Source: Tsuneonella sediminis (GTDB taxonomy: Bacteria; Pseudomonadota; Alphaproteobacteria; Sphingomonadales; Sphingomonadaceae). From it: a DNA stretch of 64,000 nt. Of this stretch, positions 7,760-15,638 are shown in pieces (the first letter of the stretch is position 1; the number at the start of each line of letters is the position of its first letter). The stretch lies in assembly GCF_051912845.1 (NCBI RefSeq), contig NZ_JBNCBU010000001.1, forward strand, positions 1,302,001 to 1,366,000, read 5' to 3'. The position numbers and the translations under genes were made by a program. The notes beneath the pieces were generated by a model. That model saw only the letters and a list, made by a program, of their open reading frames with translations. It made no database searches and was not told where the DNA came from.

Positions 7760-8575
7760 ATGCCGGAACTGCCAGAGGTCGAGACCACCGTCCGCGGGCT
7801 CGCCGCGTTCCTCGAGGGCGAGCGGATCGAGCGCGCGCGGGTCAACCGGCCCGACATGCGCCGCCCTTTCCCGCCCGGCCTCGTCCAGTCGCTCGTGGGC
7901 GCCCTGGTGACGGGGCTGGCCCGCCGCGCGAAGTACGGCCTCATCCACACCGACCGAGGCACGACGCTGGTGTTCCACCTCGGCATGAGTGGCCGCTGGC
8001 GAATCGATCCCGCGGAGATCGAGAAGCACGACCACCTCGTCATCGAGACCGCGGACCACCGATTCGCCCTGAACGATGCGCGGCGATTCGGCTCGGTCGA
8101 CCTTCTCGACACAGCCGCGCTCGACGATTGGCCCGCGTTTGCCGCGCTCGGCCCCGAGCCGCTGGGACCCGGCCTCGATGCCGGATACCTCCGCGCCGCG
8201 TTCGCGGGCCGCAGGCAGGCGGTCAAACTGCTGCTGCTCGACCAGTCGATCGTGGCGGGCCTGGGCAACATCTACGTGTGCGAAGCGCTCTGGCGCGCCG
8301 GCATCGACCCGCGCAAGGCCGCGGGCAACGTCGGCCGCGCACGGCTCGAACACCTCGTGCCCGCCATTCGCGACGTGCTCGAGCAATCGATCGGCGACGG
8401 CGGCTCGACCTTGCGCGACTATGCCCGGCCCGATGGCCAGCTGGGCTACTTCGCCACCCGTTTCGCGGTATATGGACGGGAGGGACAGCCGTGCCTGCTC
8501 GGGGACGGCGGCACGGTGCGCAGGATCGCCCAGGGCGGGCGCAGCACGTGGTTCTGTCCCCGCTGCCAGCGATAG
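7760..8575 (+). CDS. mutM: Formamidopyrimidine-DNA glycosylase (MutM/Fpg)
   Basis: Fpg removes 8-oxoguanine and formamidopyrimidines from DNA and cleaves the strand. The 271-residue protein begins MPELPEVE, giving the catalytic N-terminal Pro and Glu, and has the conserved Lys of RRAKYGL and the helix-two-turn-helix region around QSIVAGLGNIYVCEALW. The C-terminal zinc finger is odd: the second pair is normal (CPRC) but the first CxxC pair reads CLLG, followed by Asp, and the spacing is one residue longer than in the E. coli enzyme. Only three of four Cys ligands are therefore present. The gene is otherwise intact and divergent from ubiE. Confidence 0.95.
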   Translation: MPELPEVETTVRGLAAFLEGERIERARVNRPDMRRPFPPGLVQSLVGALVTGLARRAKYGLIHTDRGTTLVFHLGMSGRWRIDPAEIEKHDHLVIETADHRFALNDARRFGSVDLLDTAALDDWPAFAALGPEPLGPGLDAGYLRAAFAGRRQAVKLLLLDQSIVAGLGNIYVCEALWRAGIDPRKAAGNVGRARLEHLVPAIRDVLEQSIGDGGSTLRDYARPDGQLGYFATRFAVYGREGQPCLLGDGGTVRRIAQGGRSTWFCPRCQR

Positions 8576-8588
8576 CGCCCGCGCGAGC

Positions 8589-8617
8589 TTGACGGAATCG
8601 GGCGACGCCGCTAGGGG
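8589..8617 (+). promoter_or_regulatory. Candidate sigma-70-type promoter for rpsT
   Basis: TTGACG at 8589-8594 and TAGGGG at 8612-8617 are separated by 17 bases and lie about 90 bases before rpsT. The same TTGAC/TAGG arrangement precedes rpoZ in this window, which supports it as a house promoter type. Confidence 0.45.
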
Positions 8618-8706
8618 CGCGCCTTTCCCGGCGGGTCCGCCCGCCCAGGGCAACCCACCGAGACGAGATTTTCCGGCCGCATGCAAGCGGTCAACCGAGG
8701 ACAGAC

Positions 8707-8967
8707 ATGGCCAACACGCCGCAAGCCAAGAAGCGCATCCGCCGCAACGCCAACCGTGCCGAGATCAACGGCGCGCGCATGAGCCGCATCCGCTCGTTCC
8801 TGAAGAAGGTCGAGACCGCGATCGCCGGCGGCGACAAGACCGCTGCCTCCGAGGCGCTCAAGGCTGCCCAGCCCGAGCTCGCCCGCGGGGTTGCCCGCGG
8901 TGTGCTGCACAAGAACACCGCGAGCCGCAAGATGAGCCGCCTGTCGAAGCGAGTCGGCGCGCTCTGA
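8707..8967 (+). CDS. rpsT: 30S ribosomal protein S20
   Basis: S20 binds 16S rRNA in the body of the small subunit. The 86-residue, Lys/Arg/Ala-rich protein starts MANTPQAKKRIRRN and ends in the family pattern HKNTASRKMSRL. The start is fixed by the N-terminus and a GAGGACAG ribosome-binding site just upstream. It is monocistronic, with its own promoter and a strong downstream hairpin, and precedes dnaA as in many Sphingomonadales. Confidence 0.97.
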   Translation: MANTPQAKKRIRRNANRAEINGARMSRIRSFLKKVETAIAGGDKTAASEALKAAQPELARGVARGVLHKNTASRKMSRLSKRVGAL

Positions 8968-9015
8968 TTCGCGGATCCCGGACCGGTCGGTCTGGATCTG
9001 CTACGGAACGAAAAG

Positions 9016-9057
9016 CAAACGACGCCGGCGCTGCGAAGTGCCGGCGTCGTCGTTTGT
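9016..9057 (+). terminator. Intrinsic-type terminator after rpsT
   Basis: An inverted repeat CAAACGACGCCGGC / GCCGGCGTCGTCGTTTG with a short loop and a small asymmetric bulge starts about 50 bases after the rpsT stop. The T-rich end (CGTTTGTT) is weak but fits a Rho-independent terminator. Confidence 0.65.
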
Positions 9058-9059
9058 TC

Positions 9060-9443
9060 AGCGCGAGCTTTCGAAAAGCACGCAAATCCCGCGATTCGCA
9101 CAATCCCGACAAGGTTAACCGCGCGTTTTCAATATCTTGAACGCAGGTCCGCCGATTTTGCCGAGTCAACAGCCAATATTTCAGTTTTTTTTCGGAGCCG
9201 CCCTTGCCAGCGGCACGCGGCTGTTGAAAAGAAGGGTCCGCCGGCCTTGGACAGCTTGGCGACTACATCTCTGGACTGACCCCTCGCACTCGAATCGCGT
9301 TATTTCGGGCAGTGATCGGTCGTGCCCGGAGAGCAGGGGATACGGCGATCCTTCGATGGGTCGCAAGACGGGGAACGGGACCAGCGATGAACGTCAACGT
9401 GAGCGGCAACAACGCCGCCAAACGCAGGGGTGCAGAGGACGGC
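9060..9443. other. Gene-free spacer upstream of dnaA
   Basis: About 380 bases without a supportable gene between the rpsT terminator and the preferred dnaA start. The part at 9115-9195 is unusually AT-rich for this genome and contains an eight-T run (9183-9190), a plausible dnaA promoter zone. I found no cluster of TTATCCACA-type DnaA boxes, so nothing here supports an origin of replication. Confidence 0.5.
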
Positions 9444-10853
9444 ATGGAAGATCTTGAAGCAGTAAACCTGGCGGCCGACTGGGCGGACATCAGCCAGGGA
9501 CTGCGCAAGGATCTGGGCCACCAGCTCCATAGCCAGTGGATCAAGCCCATCCAGGTTGGCGGCTTCGCCGAAGACACCGGCACGCTCGAATTGTTCCTGC
9601 CGACCGACTTCAGCGCTAACTGGGTCAAGGACCGTTTCCACGACCGGCTGAGCCTGGCGTGGAAGATCGCCCGCAGCGAGGTCCGCAACGTCGAGATCAA
9701 GGTCCACCCGGGCCGCCGCAAGCTGCCCGAGCTCTCGTTCGGCGACGGTCGCCGGCCGGCCAACGACGGCAGCGACACCAGCATGATCGCGGTCGCAGCC
9801 GGCACCATCGGCGAGCGCGGCTTCACCTCCTCGATCGGCCTCGACCCGTCGCTGACGTTCGCCGCCTTCGTCACCGGCGAGGCCAACGTGCTCGCCTGCA
9901 ATGCCGCGCAGCGCATGTCGGCGACCGAGACCCCGCAGTTCTCGCCGCTCTACCTCAAGGCCGCGACCGGTCAGGGCAAGACGCACCTGCTGCACGCGAT
10001 CGGTCACGCCTACCTGGGGGCGCACCCGCGCGCGCGCATCTTCTACTGCAGCGCCGAACGGTTCATGGTGGAATTCGTCCAGGCGCTGAAGTCGAACCAG
10101 ACGATCGAGTTCAAGGCCCGCCTGCGCTCGTTCGACCTGCTGCTGGTCGACGATATCCAGTTCATCATCGGCAAGGCGTCGGCGCAGGAAGAACTGCTCT
10201 ACACGATCGACGCCCTGCTCGCGGAGGGCAAGCGGCTGGTGTTCGCCGCCGACCGCGCGCCGCAAGCCCTCGACGGCGTCGAGCCGCGCCTCCTCAGCCG
10301 CCTGTCGATGGGTCTCGTCGCCGACATCGCCGCGGCGGACATCGAACTCAGGAAGTCGATCCTGCAGTCAAAGCTCACCCGGTTCGCTCCGCTCGATGTG
10401 CCCGAGGACGTCGTCGACTTCCTTGCCCGCACGATCACGCGCAACGTGCGCGAGCTGGTCGGCGGCCTCAACAAGCTGATCGCCTATGCCCAGCTGACCG
10501 GACAGGAAGTCTCGCTCCAGCTCGCCGAGGAGCAGTTGACCGACATCCTGTCGGCCAATCGCCGCCGGATCACGATCGATGAGATCCAGCGCACGGTGTG
10601 CCAGTTCTACCGCATCGACCGGGCCGAGATGGCATCCAAGCGCCGCGCACGCGCGGTGGTCCGCCCGCGGCAGGTGGCGATGTACCTGTCCAAAGTGCTC
10701 ACCCCGCGCAGCTATCCCGAGATCGGCCGCAAGTTCGGCGGGCGGGACCATTCGACGGTGATCCACGCCGTTCGCCTGATCGAGGACCTGCGCCAGCGCG
10801 ACGCCGACATGGACGGTGACGTGCGCTCGCTCCTGCGCCAGCTCGAGAGCTGA
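9444..10853 (+). CDS. dnaA: Chromosomal replication initiator protein DnaA
   Basis: DnaA binds 9-bp boxes at the origin and, as an ATP-bound filament, opens the duplex for DnaB loading. The 469-residue protein has domain I (about 10-85, LRKDLGHQLHSQWIKPI), a linker, the AAA+ domain with Walker A (ATGQGKTHLLHA) and Walker B (LLLVDDIQFI), and the C-terminal helix-turn-helix with the box-binding signature GGRDHSTVIHA. The domain I wording is of the Erythrobacter type. ATG 9444 has AGAGGA just upstream; an in-frame ATG at 9387 would add 19 residues and cannot be excluded. dnaA here is not accompanied by dnaN or recF, as is usual in alphaproteobacteria. Confidence 0.95.
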   Translation: MEDLEAVNLAADWADISQGLRKDLGHQLHSQWIKPIQVGGFAEDTGTLELFLPTDFSANWVKDRFHDRLSLAWKIARSEVRNVEIKVHPGRRKLPELSFGDGRRPANDGSDTSMIAVAAGTIGERGFTSSIGLDPSLTFAAFVTGEANVLACNAAQRMSATETPQFSPLYLKAATGQGKTHLLHAIGHAYLGAHPRARIFYCSAERFMVEFVQALKSNQTIEFKARLRSFDLLLVDDIQFIIGKASAQEELLYTIDALLAEGKRLVFAADRAPQALDGVEPRLLSRLSMGLVADIAAADIELRKSILQSKLTRFAPLDVPEDVVDFLARTITRNVRELVGGLNKLIAYAQLTGQEVSLQLAEEQLTDILSANRRRITIDEIQRTVCQFYRIDRAEMASKRRARAVVRPRQVAMYLSKVLTPRSYPEIGRKFGGRDHSTVIHAVRLIEDLRQRDADMDGDVRSLLRQLES

Positions 10854-10939
10854 TCCCTCCACCACCGTTGCACCGCTGATCGACAGGGCTGTTCACAGCC
10901 TTGTCGACAGCGCGCCCACAGGCTGCCAACAGCCTGTCC

Positions 10940-11731
10940 ATGACCTTTTCCCCCGAGCGCCTCGACCGCTTCGCACGCCATATCGTGCTGCCAGAGGTCG
11001 GCGGCGCGGGACAGTTCGCGCTTGCCCAGGCCCATGTCGCGATCGTCGGTGTCGGAGGCATCGGCTCGCCGGCGCTCCAGTACCTTGCCGGAGCAGGGAT
11101 CGGCAGACTGACGCTGATCGACGACGGCGACGTCGAACTGTCCAACCTCCAGCGGCAGACGATCTATTCGGAGCGCGACATTGGCCACGGCAAGGTGGTT
11201 GCCGCGCGGCGCTGGCTGGCGAACTTCGATGCGGGCATCGAGGTCGCGCTCGTCGACCGGCGGCTGACCCGGGACAACGCGGCAGACGCCTTTGCAGGGG
11301 CCGATCTCGTGGTCGACGGGACCGACAACTTCGCGACCCGGCTCGCGGTCAGCGACGCCTGTGTGGCAAGCGGCGTGCCGCTGCTGTCCGCTGCGGTCGG
11401 ACGCTTCCAGGGCCAGGTGGGCGCGTTTGCCGGGCATCTGGCCGACCATGCCTGCTACCGCTGCTTCGTGGGCGACGCGTTCGATGCCGACGATTGCGAT
11501 ACCTGCGCCGATGACGGCATGCTCGGCGCGATGGCGGGCTGGACCGGCACGCTTGCCGCGCTCGAAGCGGTGCGGGTTCTCGTCGCGCCCGCGATGGGCG
11601 AACCCGGTTGGGGCATGCTCCGCACGCTTGACGGGCTGGCGCCTGCGATGCGCAGCTTCCGGATCGCCAAGGACCCGCAATGCACCGCGTGCGGCACGCC
11701 GGCCGGCAGTGGACAAAACGCCGAAGCCTAA
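10940..11731 (+). CDS. moeB: MoeB/ThiF family adenylyltransferase
   Basis: E1-like enzymes of this family adenylate the C-terminal Gly of MoaD or ThiS so that it can carry sulfur for molybdopterin or thiamine synthesis. The 263-residue protein has the ATP-binding GVGGIGSPALQYLAGAG, the DDGDVELSNLQRQ segment, the catalytic Arg region and two CxxC zinc motifs (CYRC plus CTAC); the intervening CDTC is an additional pair. There is no rhodanese extension. MoeB and ThiF cannot be told apart from sequence alone, and neither moaD nor thiS is nearby. The ATG at 10940 starts at the conserved SPERLDRFARHI. Confidence 0.85.
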   Translation: MTFSPERLDRFARHIVLPEVGGAGQFALAQAHVAIVGVGGIGSPALQYLAGAGIGRLTLIDDGDVELSNLQRQTIYSERDIGHGKVVAARRWLANFDAGIEVALVDRRLTRDNAADAFAGADLVVDGTDNFATRLAVSDACVASGVPLLSAAVGRFQGQVGAFAGHLADHACYRCFVGDAFDADDCDTCADDGMLGAMAGWTGTLAALEAVRVLVAPAMGEPGWGMLRTLDGLAPAMRSFRIAKDPQCTACGTPAGSGQNAEA

Positions 11732-11775
11732 CCTCGATCAATTGCGACACCTGCAACCCGTGGTATCCATCCCCC

Positions 11776-12132
11776 GTGCACGAGGGTCGCGCCCGGCGCC
11801 GCCTCGCGTTCGTCAAGGCCAAGCTCCGCAAGGGGGACGGCTGGCAGGACGTGCAGATCGGCAATGTTTCATCGACGGGGCTGCTGGTGCGCCTCGCCGA
11901 TCCGCCCGCGGCGGGCGAAACGGTCGAACTTCGCCACCGCGGGTGCTGCGTCATCGGGAAGGTGATCTGGAAGGCGCGATCGCGGATGGGGATCCGGTCG
12001 CTAGAACCCATCGACGTCGAGGCCCTGCTGGCCGATTCGGGCATCGGACCAAGGCCGACAAGCGAGGCATTGTACGAAGCGCCGCACCCTTCCTTCTGGA
12101 AACGGCTGAGAGGACGCTGGAAGTCGGCCTGA
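11776..12132 (+). CDS. PilZ domain protein
   Basis: A 118-residue single-domain protein. The opening EGRARRRLAF supplies the Arg-rich loop and NVSSTGLLV the D/NxSxxG motif of PilZ domains, which bind cyclic di-GMP or act as degenerate relatives. The rest is the expected beta barrel plus a basic C-terminal tail. The GTG at 11776 is preferred because it begins just before the Arg motif; an ATG at 11680 would overlap the preceding gene by 52 bases. No partner or output gene is adjacent. A second PilZ protein is encoded at 18.1 kb. Confidence 0.75.
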   Translation: MHEGRARRRLAFVKAKLRKGDGWQDVQIGNVSSTGLLVRLADPPAAGETVELRHRGCCVIGKVIWKARSRMGIRSLEPIDVEALLADSGIGPRPTSEALYEAPHPSFWKRLRGRWKSA

Positions 12133-12142
12133 CGCCATGGCT

Positions 12143-12856
12143 TCAGCCGCTCAGCAATTCATCCACCCAGTCCGGCACCAGTAGGCCCGCCGGTCCCAGC
12201 CGGGTCTCGTCGAACCACGACGACCCCTGGCTGCGCTCGAGGTTGAGTTCCAGCGTGCGCGCGCCGCACCGGCGCGCGTCGCGCACGAAACCGGCGGCCG
12301 GGTACACCGCGCCGGAGGTGCCGATCGAGACGAACAGGTCCGCCTCGCGCAGCGCGGCGTAGATGTCCTCCATCCGGTAGGGCATCTCGCCGAACCACAC
12401 GACGTCGGGGCGCAGCGCGCGCTCGCCGCAGGCCGGGCACGCGGGACGGTCGATCAGCGTGCCGGTCCACCGGCTGCGCACGTCGCATCCGGTGCACCAC
12501 GCGTTGAGATGCTCGCCGTGCATGTGCAGCACGCGCCGGGCGCCCGCCTTCTCGTGCAGATCGTCGACGTTCTGGGTGACGATGAGCAGATCGCCGTCCC
12601 ACTCCCGGTCCAGCTTGGCGAGCGCGAAGTGCGCCGGGTTCGGCTGCTTCGTCTGGATCGCCTCGCGCCGCATGTCATAGAAGCGCAGCACGAGTTCGGG
12701 ATCGCGTTCGAACGCCTCGGGCGTCGCGACATCCTCGACCCGGTGCTGTTCCCACAGGCTCGGCCCGCCGTTCGAACCGGCGCGAAAGGTGTCGATGCCG
12801 CTTTCGGCGCTGACCCCGGCCCCGGTAAGGATGACGATATTGCGGATGCTGCTCAT
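12143..12856 (-). CDS. cobB: NAD-dependent protein deacylase (sirtuin, CobB type)
   Basis: Sirtuins use NAD+ to remove acetyl or succinyl groups from lysines. The 237-residue protein has GAGVSAESGIDTFRAG, the NAD-binding TQNVDDLHEKAG, the catalytic His in LHMHGEH, and two CxxC zinc pairs (CTGC and CPAC). The Tyr and Arg typical of class III desuccinylases (TFRA...WEQHRVEDVATPEAF...YDMRR) appear to be present, suggesting activity on acidic acyl groups; that is inference. Two in-frame ATGs (12865 and 12856) are possible. It is divergent from dapB. Confidence 0.92.
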   Translation of the reverse strand: MSSIRNIVILTGAGVSAESGIDTFRAGSNGGPSLWEQHRVEDVATPEAFERDPELVLRFYDMRREAIQTKQPNPAHFALAKLDREWDGDLLIVTQNVDDLHEKAGARRVLHMHGEHLNAWCTGCDVRSRWTGTLIDRPACPACGERALRPDVVWFGEMPYRMEDIYAALREADLFVSIGTSGAVYPAAGFVRDARRCGARTLELNLERSQGSSWFDETRLGPAGLLVPDWVDELLSG

Positions 12857-12891
12857 GTCGCGCATGAAGCACGCGCACAGCGGGGGTGGCA

Positions 12892-13620
12892 ATGGCGCGT
12901 ATCGGGATCATCGGCAGTCAGGGTCGCATGGGGCAGGCCCTTGCACGCGCCATTGCCGACGCCGGGCACGACCTCGCCGGCGGGGTCGACCAGGGCGGCA
13001 ACACCGCAAACCTCGCCGAAGCGAGCGACGTGCTCGTCGACTTCACCGCTCCGCCCGCGCTCGAGGGCAATCTCCATGCCGCGATCGGCGCCGGAATTCC
13101 GATCCTGATCGGCACCACGGGACTCGAGGCGCGCCACCACGCGGCGATCGATTCTGCGGCAGGCGCGATCCCCGTGCTCCAGACCGGGAACACCTCGCTC
13201 GGCGTGACGCTGCTCGCCCACCTCGTGCGCGAGGCCGCGGCGCGGCTCGGGCCGCAGTGGGACATCGAGGTGCTCGAGATGCACCACAGGATGAAGGTCG
13301 ACGCGCCGAGCGGCACTGCGCTGCTGCTGGGCGAGGCGGCTGCCGAGGGACGCGGCATCGCGCTGGACGGGAACAGCGAGCGCGGGCGCGACGGGATCAC
13401 TGGGCGCCGGGTGGAAGGGACGATCGGATTCGCGTCGCTGCGCGGAGGAACCGTCGCCGGCGAACACAGCGTGATCCTGGCCGGAGACGAGGAGCGCCTG
13501 ACGCTCAGCCACGTGGCGGAGGACCGGATGATCTTCGCCCGCGGCGCGGTCGCCGGCGCGGCCTGGCTCATCGGGCGCGAGGCAGGACGCTATACCATGC
13601 CGGAGGTATTGGGCCTGTGA
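12892..13620 (+). CDS. dapB: 4-hydroxy-tetrahydrodipicolinate reductase
   Basis: DapB catalyses the NAD(P)H-dependent second step of the diaminopimelate/lysine branch, supplying peptidoglycan and lysine. The 242-residue product has the N-terminal dinucleotide motif GIIGSQGRMG and the substrate signature EMHHRMKVDAPSGTA with the catalytic His pair and Lys. Length is slightly short but within the family. The ATG at 12892 has a GGGGGTGG ribosome-binding site. The last bases overlap the GTG of the next gene (GTGA), so the two are coupled. Confidence 0.96.
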   Translation: MARIGIIGSQGRMGQALARAIADAGHDLAGGVDQGGNTANLAEASDVLVDFTAPPALEGNLHAAIGAGIPILIGTTGLEARHHAAIDSAAGAIPVLQTGNTSLGVTLLAHLVREAAARLGPQWDIEVLEMHHRMKVDAPSGTALLLGEAAAEGRGIALDGNSERGRDGITGRRVEGTIGFASLRGGTVAGEHSVILAGDEERLTLSHVAEDRMIFARGAVAGAAWLIGREAGRYTMPEVLGL

Positions 13621-14345
13621 CCACCGGGTCTCGGTGGCGGGGAGACCGGAGGACCCGTTTCTACCGGCTCGCCGCCGTCGCCGCGATCGGAGTGGCGATT
13701 GCGGGTTTCCACCTGACCTACACGGTTCCGATGACCAGGGGGACGTTCGACGGTCCGTCGTGGTCGCACGTTCACGGCGCATTGATGGCGGGTTGGCTCA
13801 TGCTGGTCGCCCTGCAGGCTTGGCTGTCGCAGGGGCGGCTGCCGCTGCACCGCACGATCGGTTGGGGGGGCGTGGTGCTGGCGCCGCTGGTCGCCCTGAG
13901 CACGACCGCCATCGGCCGCGAGTCGGTGGCCCTTGGCTTGGCGCGGGGGGACGGACCCATCGCCTATTCGGGGTTCCTGGGCACGGTCACCGCACCGGCG
14001 ATCTTTCTCGCCCTCGTGATCGCGGCGATCGCGCTGCGCGGCAAGCCCCAGTGGCACAAGCGTCTGATCTTCGTGGCGACGGGCTCGATACTCTGGCCGG
14101 CCTGGTTTCGCTGGCGGCATTTCCTCCCCGGAATGCCCCGCCCCGAAATCACCCTCAGCCTGATTCTCGCTGACCTGCCGATCGTGATCGCGATGGTTCG
14201 CGACCGGCTGCTCTACGGGGCGGTCCACCCCGCCTACCTGATCGCGGGGATCGGATTGATCGCCGAACAGACGTTTGAAACGCTGGCCTTCGATACGCCG
14301 GCGTGGCGGCAGGCCGCGTTCGCTCTTTATGGCCTGACCGGTTGA
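13617..14345 (+). CDS. Hypothetical polytopic membrane protein
   Basis: A 242-residue inner-membrane protein of unknown function with about six or seven hydrophobic helices, spread from residue 20 to the C-terminus. Histidines lie in the second helix region (WSHVHGALM) and later (WHKRLIF), but no known cofactor motif is recognised. The GTG at 13617 overlaps the dapB TGA in a GTGA junction, and its own TGA overlaps a TTG that can start nth (TTGA). It is therefore embedded in a dapB/membrane protein/nth transcription unit. Confidence 0.75.
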   Translation: MTTGSRWRGDRRTRFYRLAAVAAIGVAIAGFHLTYTVPMTRGTFDGPSWSHVHGALMAGWLMLVALQAWLSQGRLPLHRTIGWGGVVLAPLVALSTTAIGRESVALGLARGDGPIAYSGFLGTVTAPAIFLALVIAAIALRGKPQWHKRLIFVATGSILWPAWFRWRHFLPGMPRPEITLSLILADLPIVIAMVRDRLLYGAVHPAYLIAGIGLIAEQTFETLAFDTPAWRQAAFALYGLTG

Positions 14346-14992
14346 CCAAGGACCAGATCTTCGAGTTCTTCCGCCGACTGGCGGAGGACAACCCGTCGCC
14401 CGAGACCGAGCTCGAATACGGCAATGCCTTCCAGCTCGTCGTCGCCGTGGCGCTGAGCGCGCAGGCGACCGACGTGGGCGTGAACAAGGCCACTCGCGCG
14501 CTGTTCGCGAAGGTCGAAACGCCGCAACAGATGCTGGATCTGGGCGAGGAGGGCCTCAAGGACCACATCAAGACGATCGGGCTGTTCAACTCCAAGGCGA
14601 AGAACGTCATCGCGCTTTCGCAAATGCTGGTCGACGAATACGGCGGCGAGGTGCCCGCCACGCGCGAGGACCTCGTCAGGCTGCCGGGCGTGGGGCGCAA
14701 GACCGCCAACGTCGTGCTCAACTGCTGGTTCGGGCAGGAGACGTTCGCGGTCGACACGCACATATTCCGGGTCGGCAACCGTACCGGTCTTGCCAGGGGC
14801 AAGACGCCCGAGGCGGTCGAGGCCAAGCTCGAAAAGCGCGTGCCCGCTCCGTTCCGACTGGGCGCGCACCACTGGCTGATCCTCCACGGCCGCTACGTCT
14901 GCAAGGCCCGGACGCCCGAATGCTGGCGCTGCCCCGTGGTCGACCTGTGCAGCTACCGGAACAAGGTGCTCGAGAAGCCGAAAGGGCGGTGA
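14342..14992 (+). CDS. nth: Endonuclease III
   Basis: Nth is a DNA glycosylase/AP lyase that removes oxidised pyrimidines. The 216-residue protein has the helix-hairpin-helix LPGVGRKTANVVL with the catalytic Lys, the catalytic Asp in AVDTHIFRV and the [4Fe-4S] loop with spacing C-x6-C-x2-C-x5-C (from YVCKARTPEC). The TTG at 14342 starts at LTKDQIFEFF and overlaps the previous stop as TTGA. An ATG at 14303 would add 13 residues but overlap that gene by 43 bases. Confidence 0.95.
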   Translation: MTKDQIFEFFRRLAEDNPSPETELEYGNAFQLVVAVALSAQATDVGVNKATRALFAKVETPQQMLDLGEEGLKDHIKTIGLFNSKAKNVIALSQMLVDEYGGEVPATREDLVRLPGVGRKTANVVLNCWFGQETFAVDTHIFRVGNRTGLARGKTPEAVEAKLEKRVPAPFRLGAHHWLILHGRYVCKARTPECWRCPVVDLCSYRNKVLEKPKGR

Positions 14993-15034
14993 GGCTTCCC
15001 ACCGCTGTGTCAGTTCCCTATTTCGGCTCTCGAC

Positions 15035-15397
15035 ATGACCATCGCGACCATCCGCAAGCGTGCCGATTTCCTCGCCGCCAACCGCGGCATCCGGGTTGCC
15101 CGCCCGGGGTTCGTGCTGCTTGCCCACCCGAACGGGGGGCGCGGCAAGCGGTGCGGCGTGACCGTGACCAAGAAGATCGGCAACGCGGTCGTGCGCAACC
15201 GGATGAAACGCCGCTTTCGCGAACTGCTGCGCGACGCACTGCCCGAGAACGGATTGCCCGACCACGATCACGTGCTCATCGGTCGCGATCGAGGGATCGA
15301 GCGAGACTTTGCGACGATGCGCGCCGAGCTGGCCGAAGCGCTCGCCCGCGCAGGTGCGGGCAAGGGCGACCCTCCGCGGCGGCGCAGGCCGGGATGA
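15035..15397 (+). CDS. rnpA: Ribonuclease P protein component
   Basis: RnpA assists the RNase P RNA in trimming the 5' ends of tRNA precursors. The 120-residue basic protein has TIRKRADFLAANRG at its start and the conserved RNR box VVRNRMKRRFREL. In most bacteria rpmH lies directly upstream; here the upstream neighbour is nth, and rpmH is found at 25.3 kb on the other strand. The stop codon overlaps the yidD start (ATGA). Confidence 0.93.
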   Translation: MTIATIRKRADFLAANRGIRVARPGFVLLAHPNGGRGKRCGVTVTKKIGNAVVRNRMKRRFRELLRDALPENGLPDHDHVLIGRDRGIERDFATMRAELAEALARAGAGKGDPPRRRRPG

Positions 15398-15603
15398 AGC
15401 GGTTCCTGATCCTTCTCGCCCGTGCATGGCAACTCGGTCCCAGCCGGATTCTTCCACCCTCCTGCCGCTATGCCCCGAGCTGCTCGGAATACGCGATCGA
15501 GGCGCTTGGCAAGCACGGCGCAATCAAGGGTGGATGGATGGCCTTCAAGCGTATAATGCGCTGCCACCCCTGGGGCGGGCACGGCTATGACCCGGTGCCC
15601 TGA
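15394..15603 (+). CDS. yidD: Membrane protein insertion efficiency factor YidD
   Basis: YidD is a small membrane-associated protein that helps YidC-dependent insertion. The 69-residue product has the full family signature: PSCRYAPSCSEYA, GAIKGGW, RIMRCHPW and GGHGYDPVP at the C-terminus. ATG 15394 overlaps the rnpA TGA, giving the standard rnpA-yidD-yidC order. Confidence 0.95.
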   Translation: MKRFLILLARAWQLGPSRILPPSCRYAPSCSEYAIEALGKHGAIKGGWMAFKRIMRCHPWGGHGYDPVP

Positions 15604-15638
15604 CATACGACCAGTGACGGATTTCGGGATCGACCTTC

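Noticed and set aside
8968..9443. Possible origin of replication next to dnaA
   Set aside because: No cluster of DnaA boxes found, and in alphaproteobacteria the origin is usually not beside dnaA.
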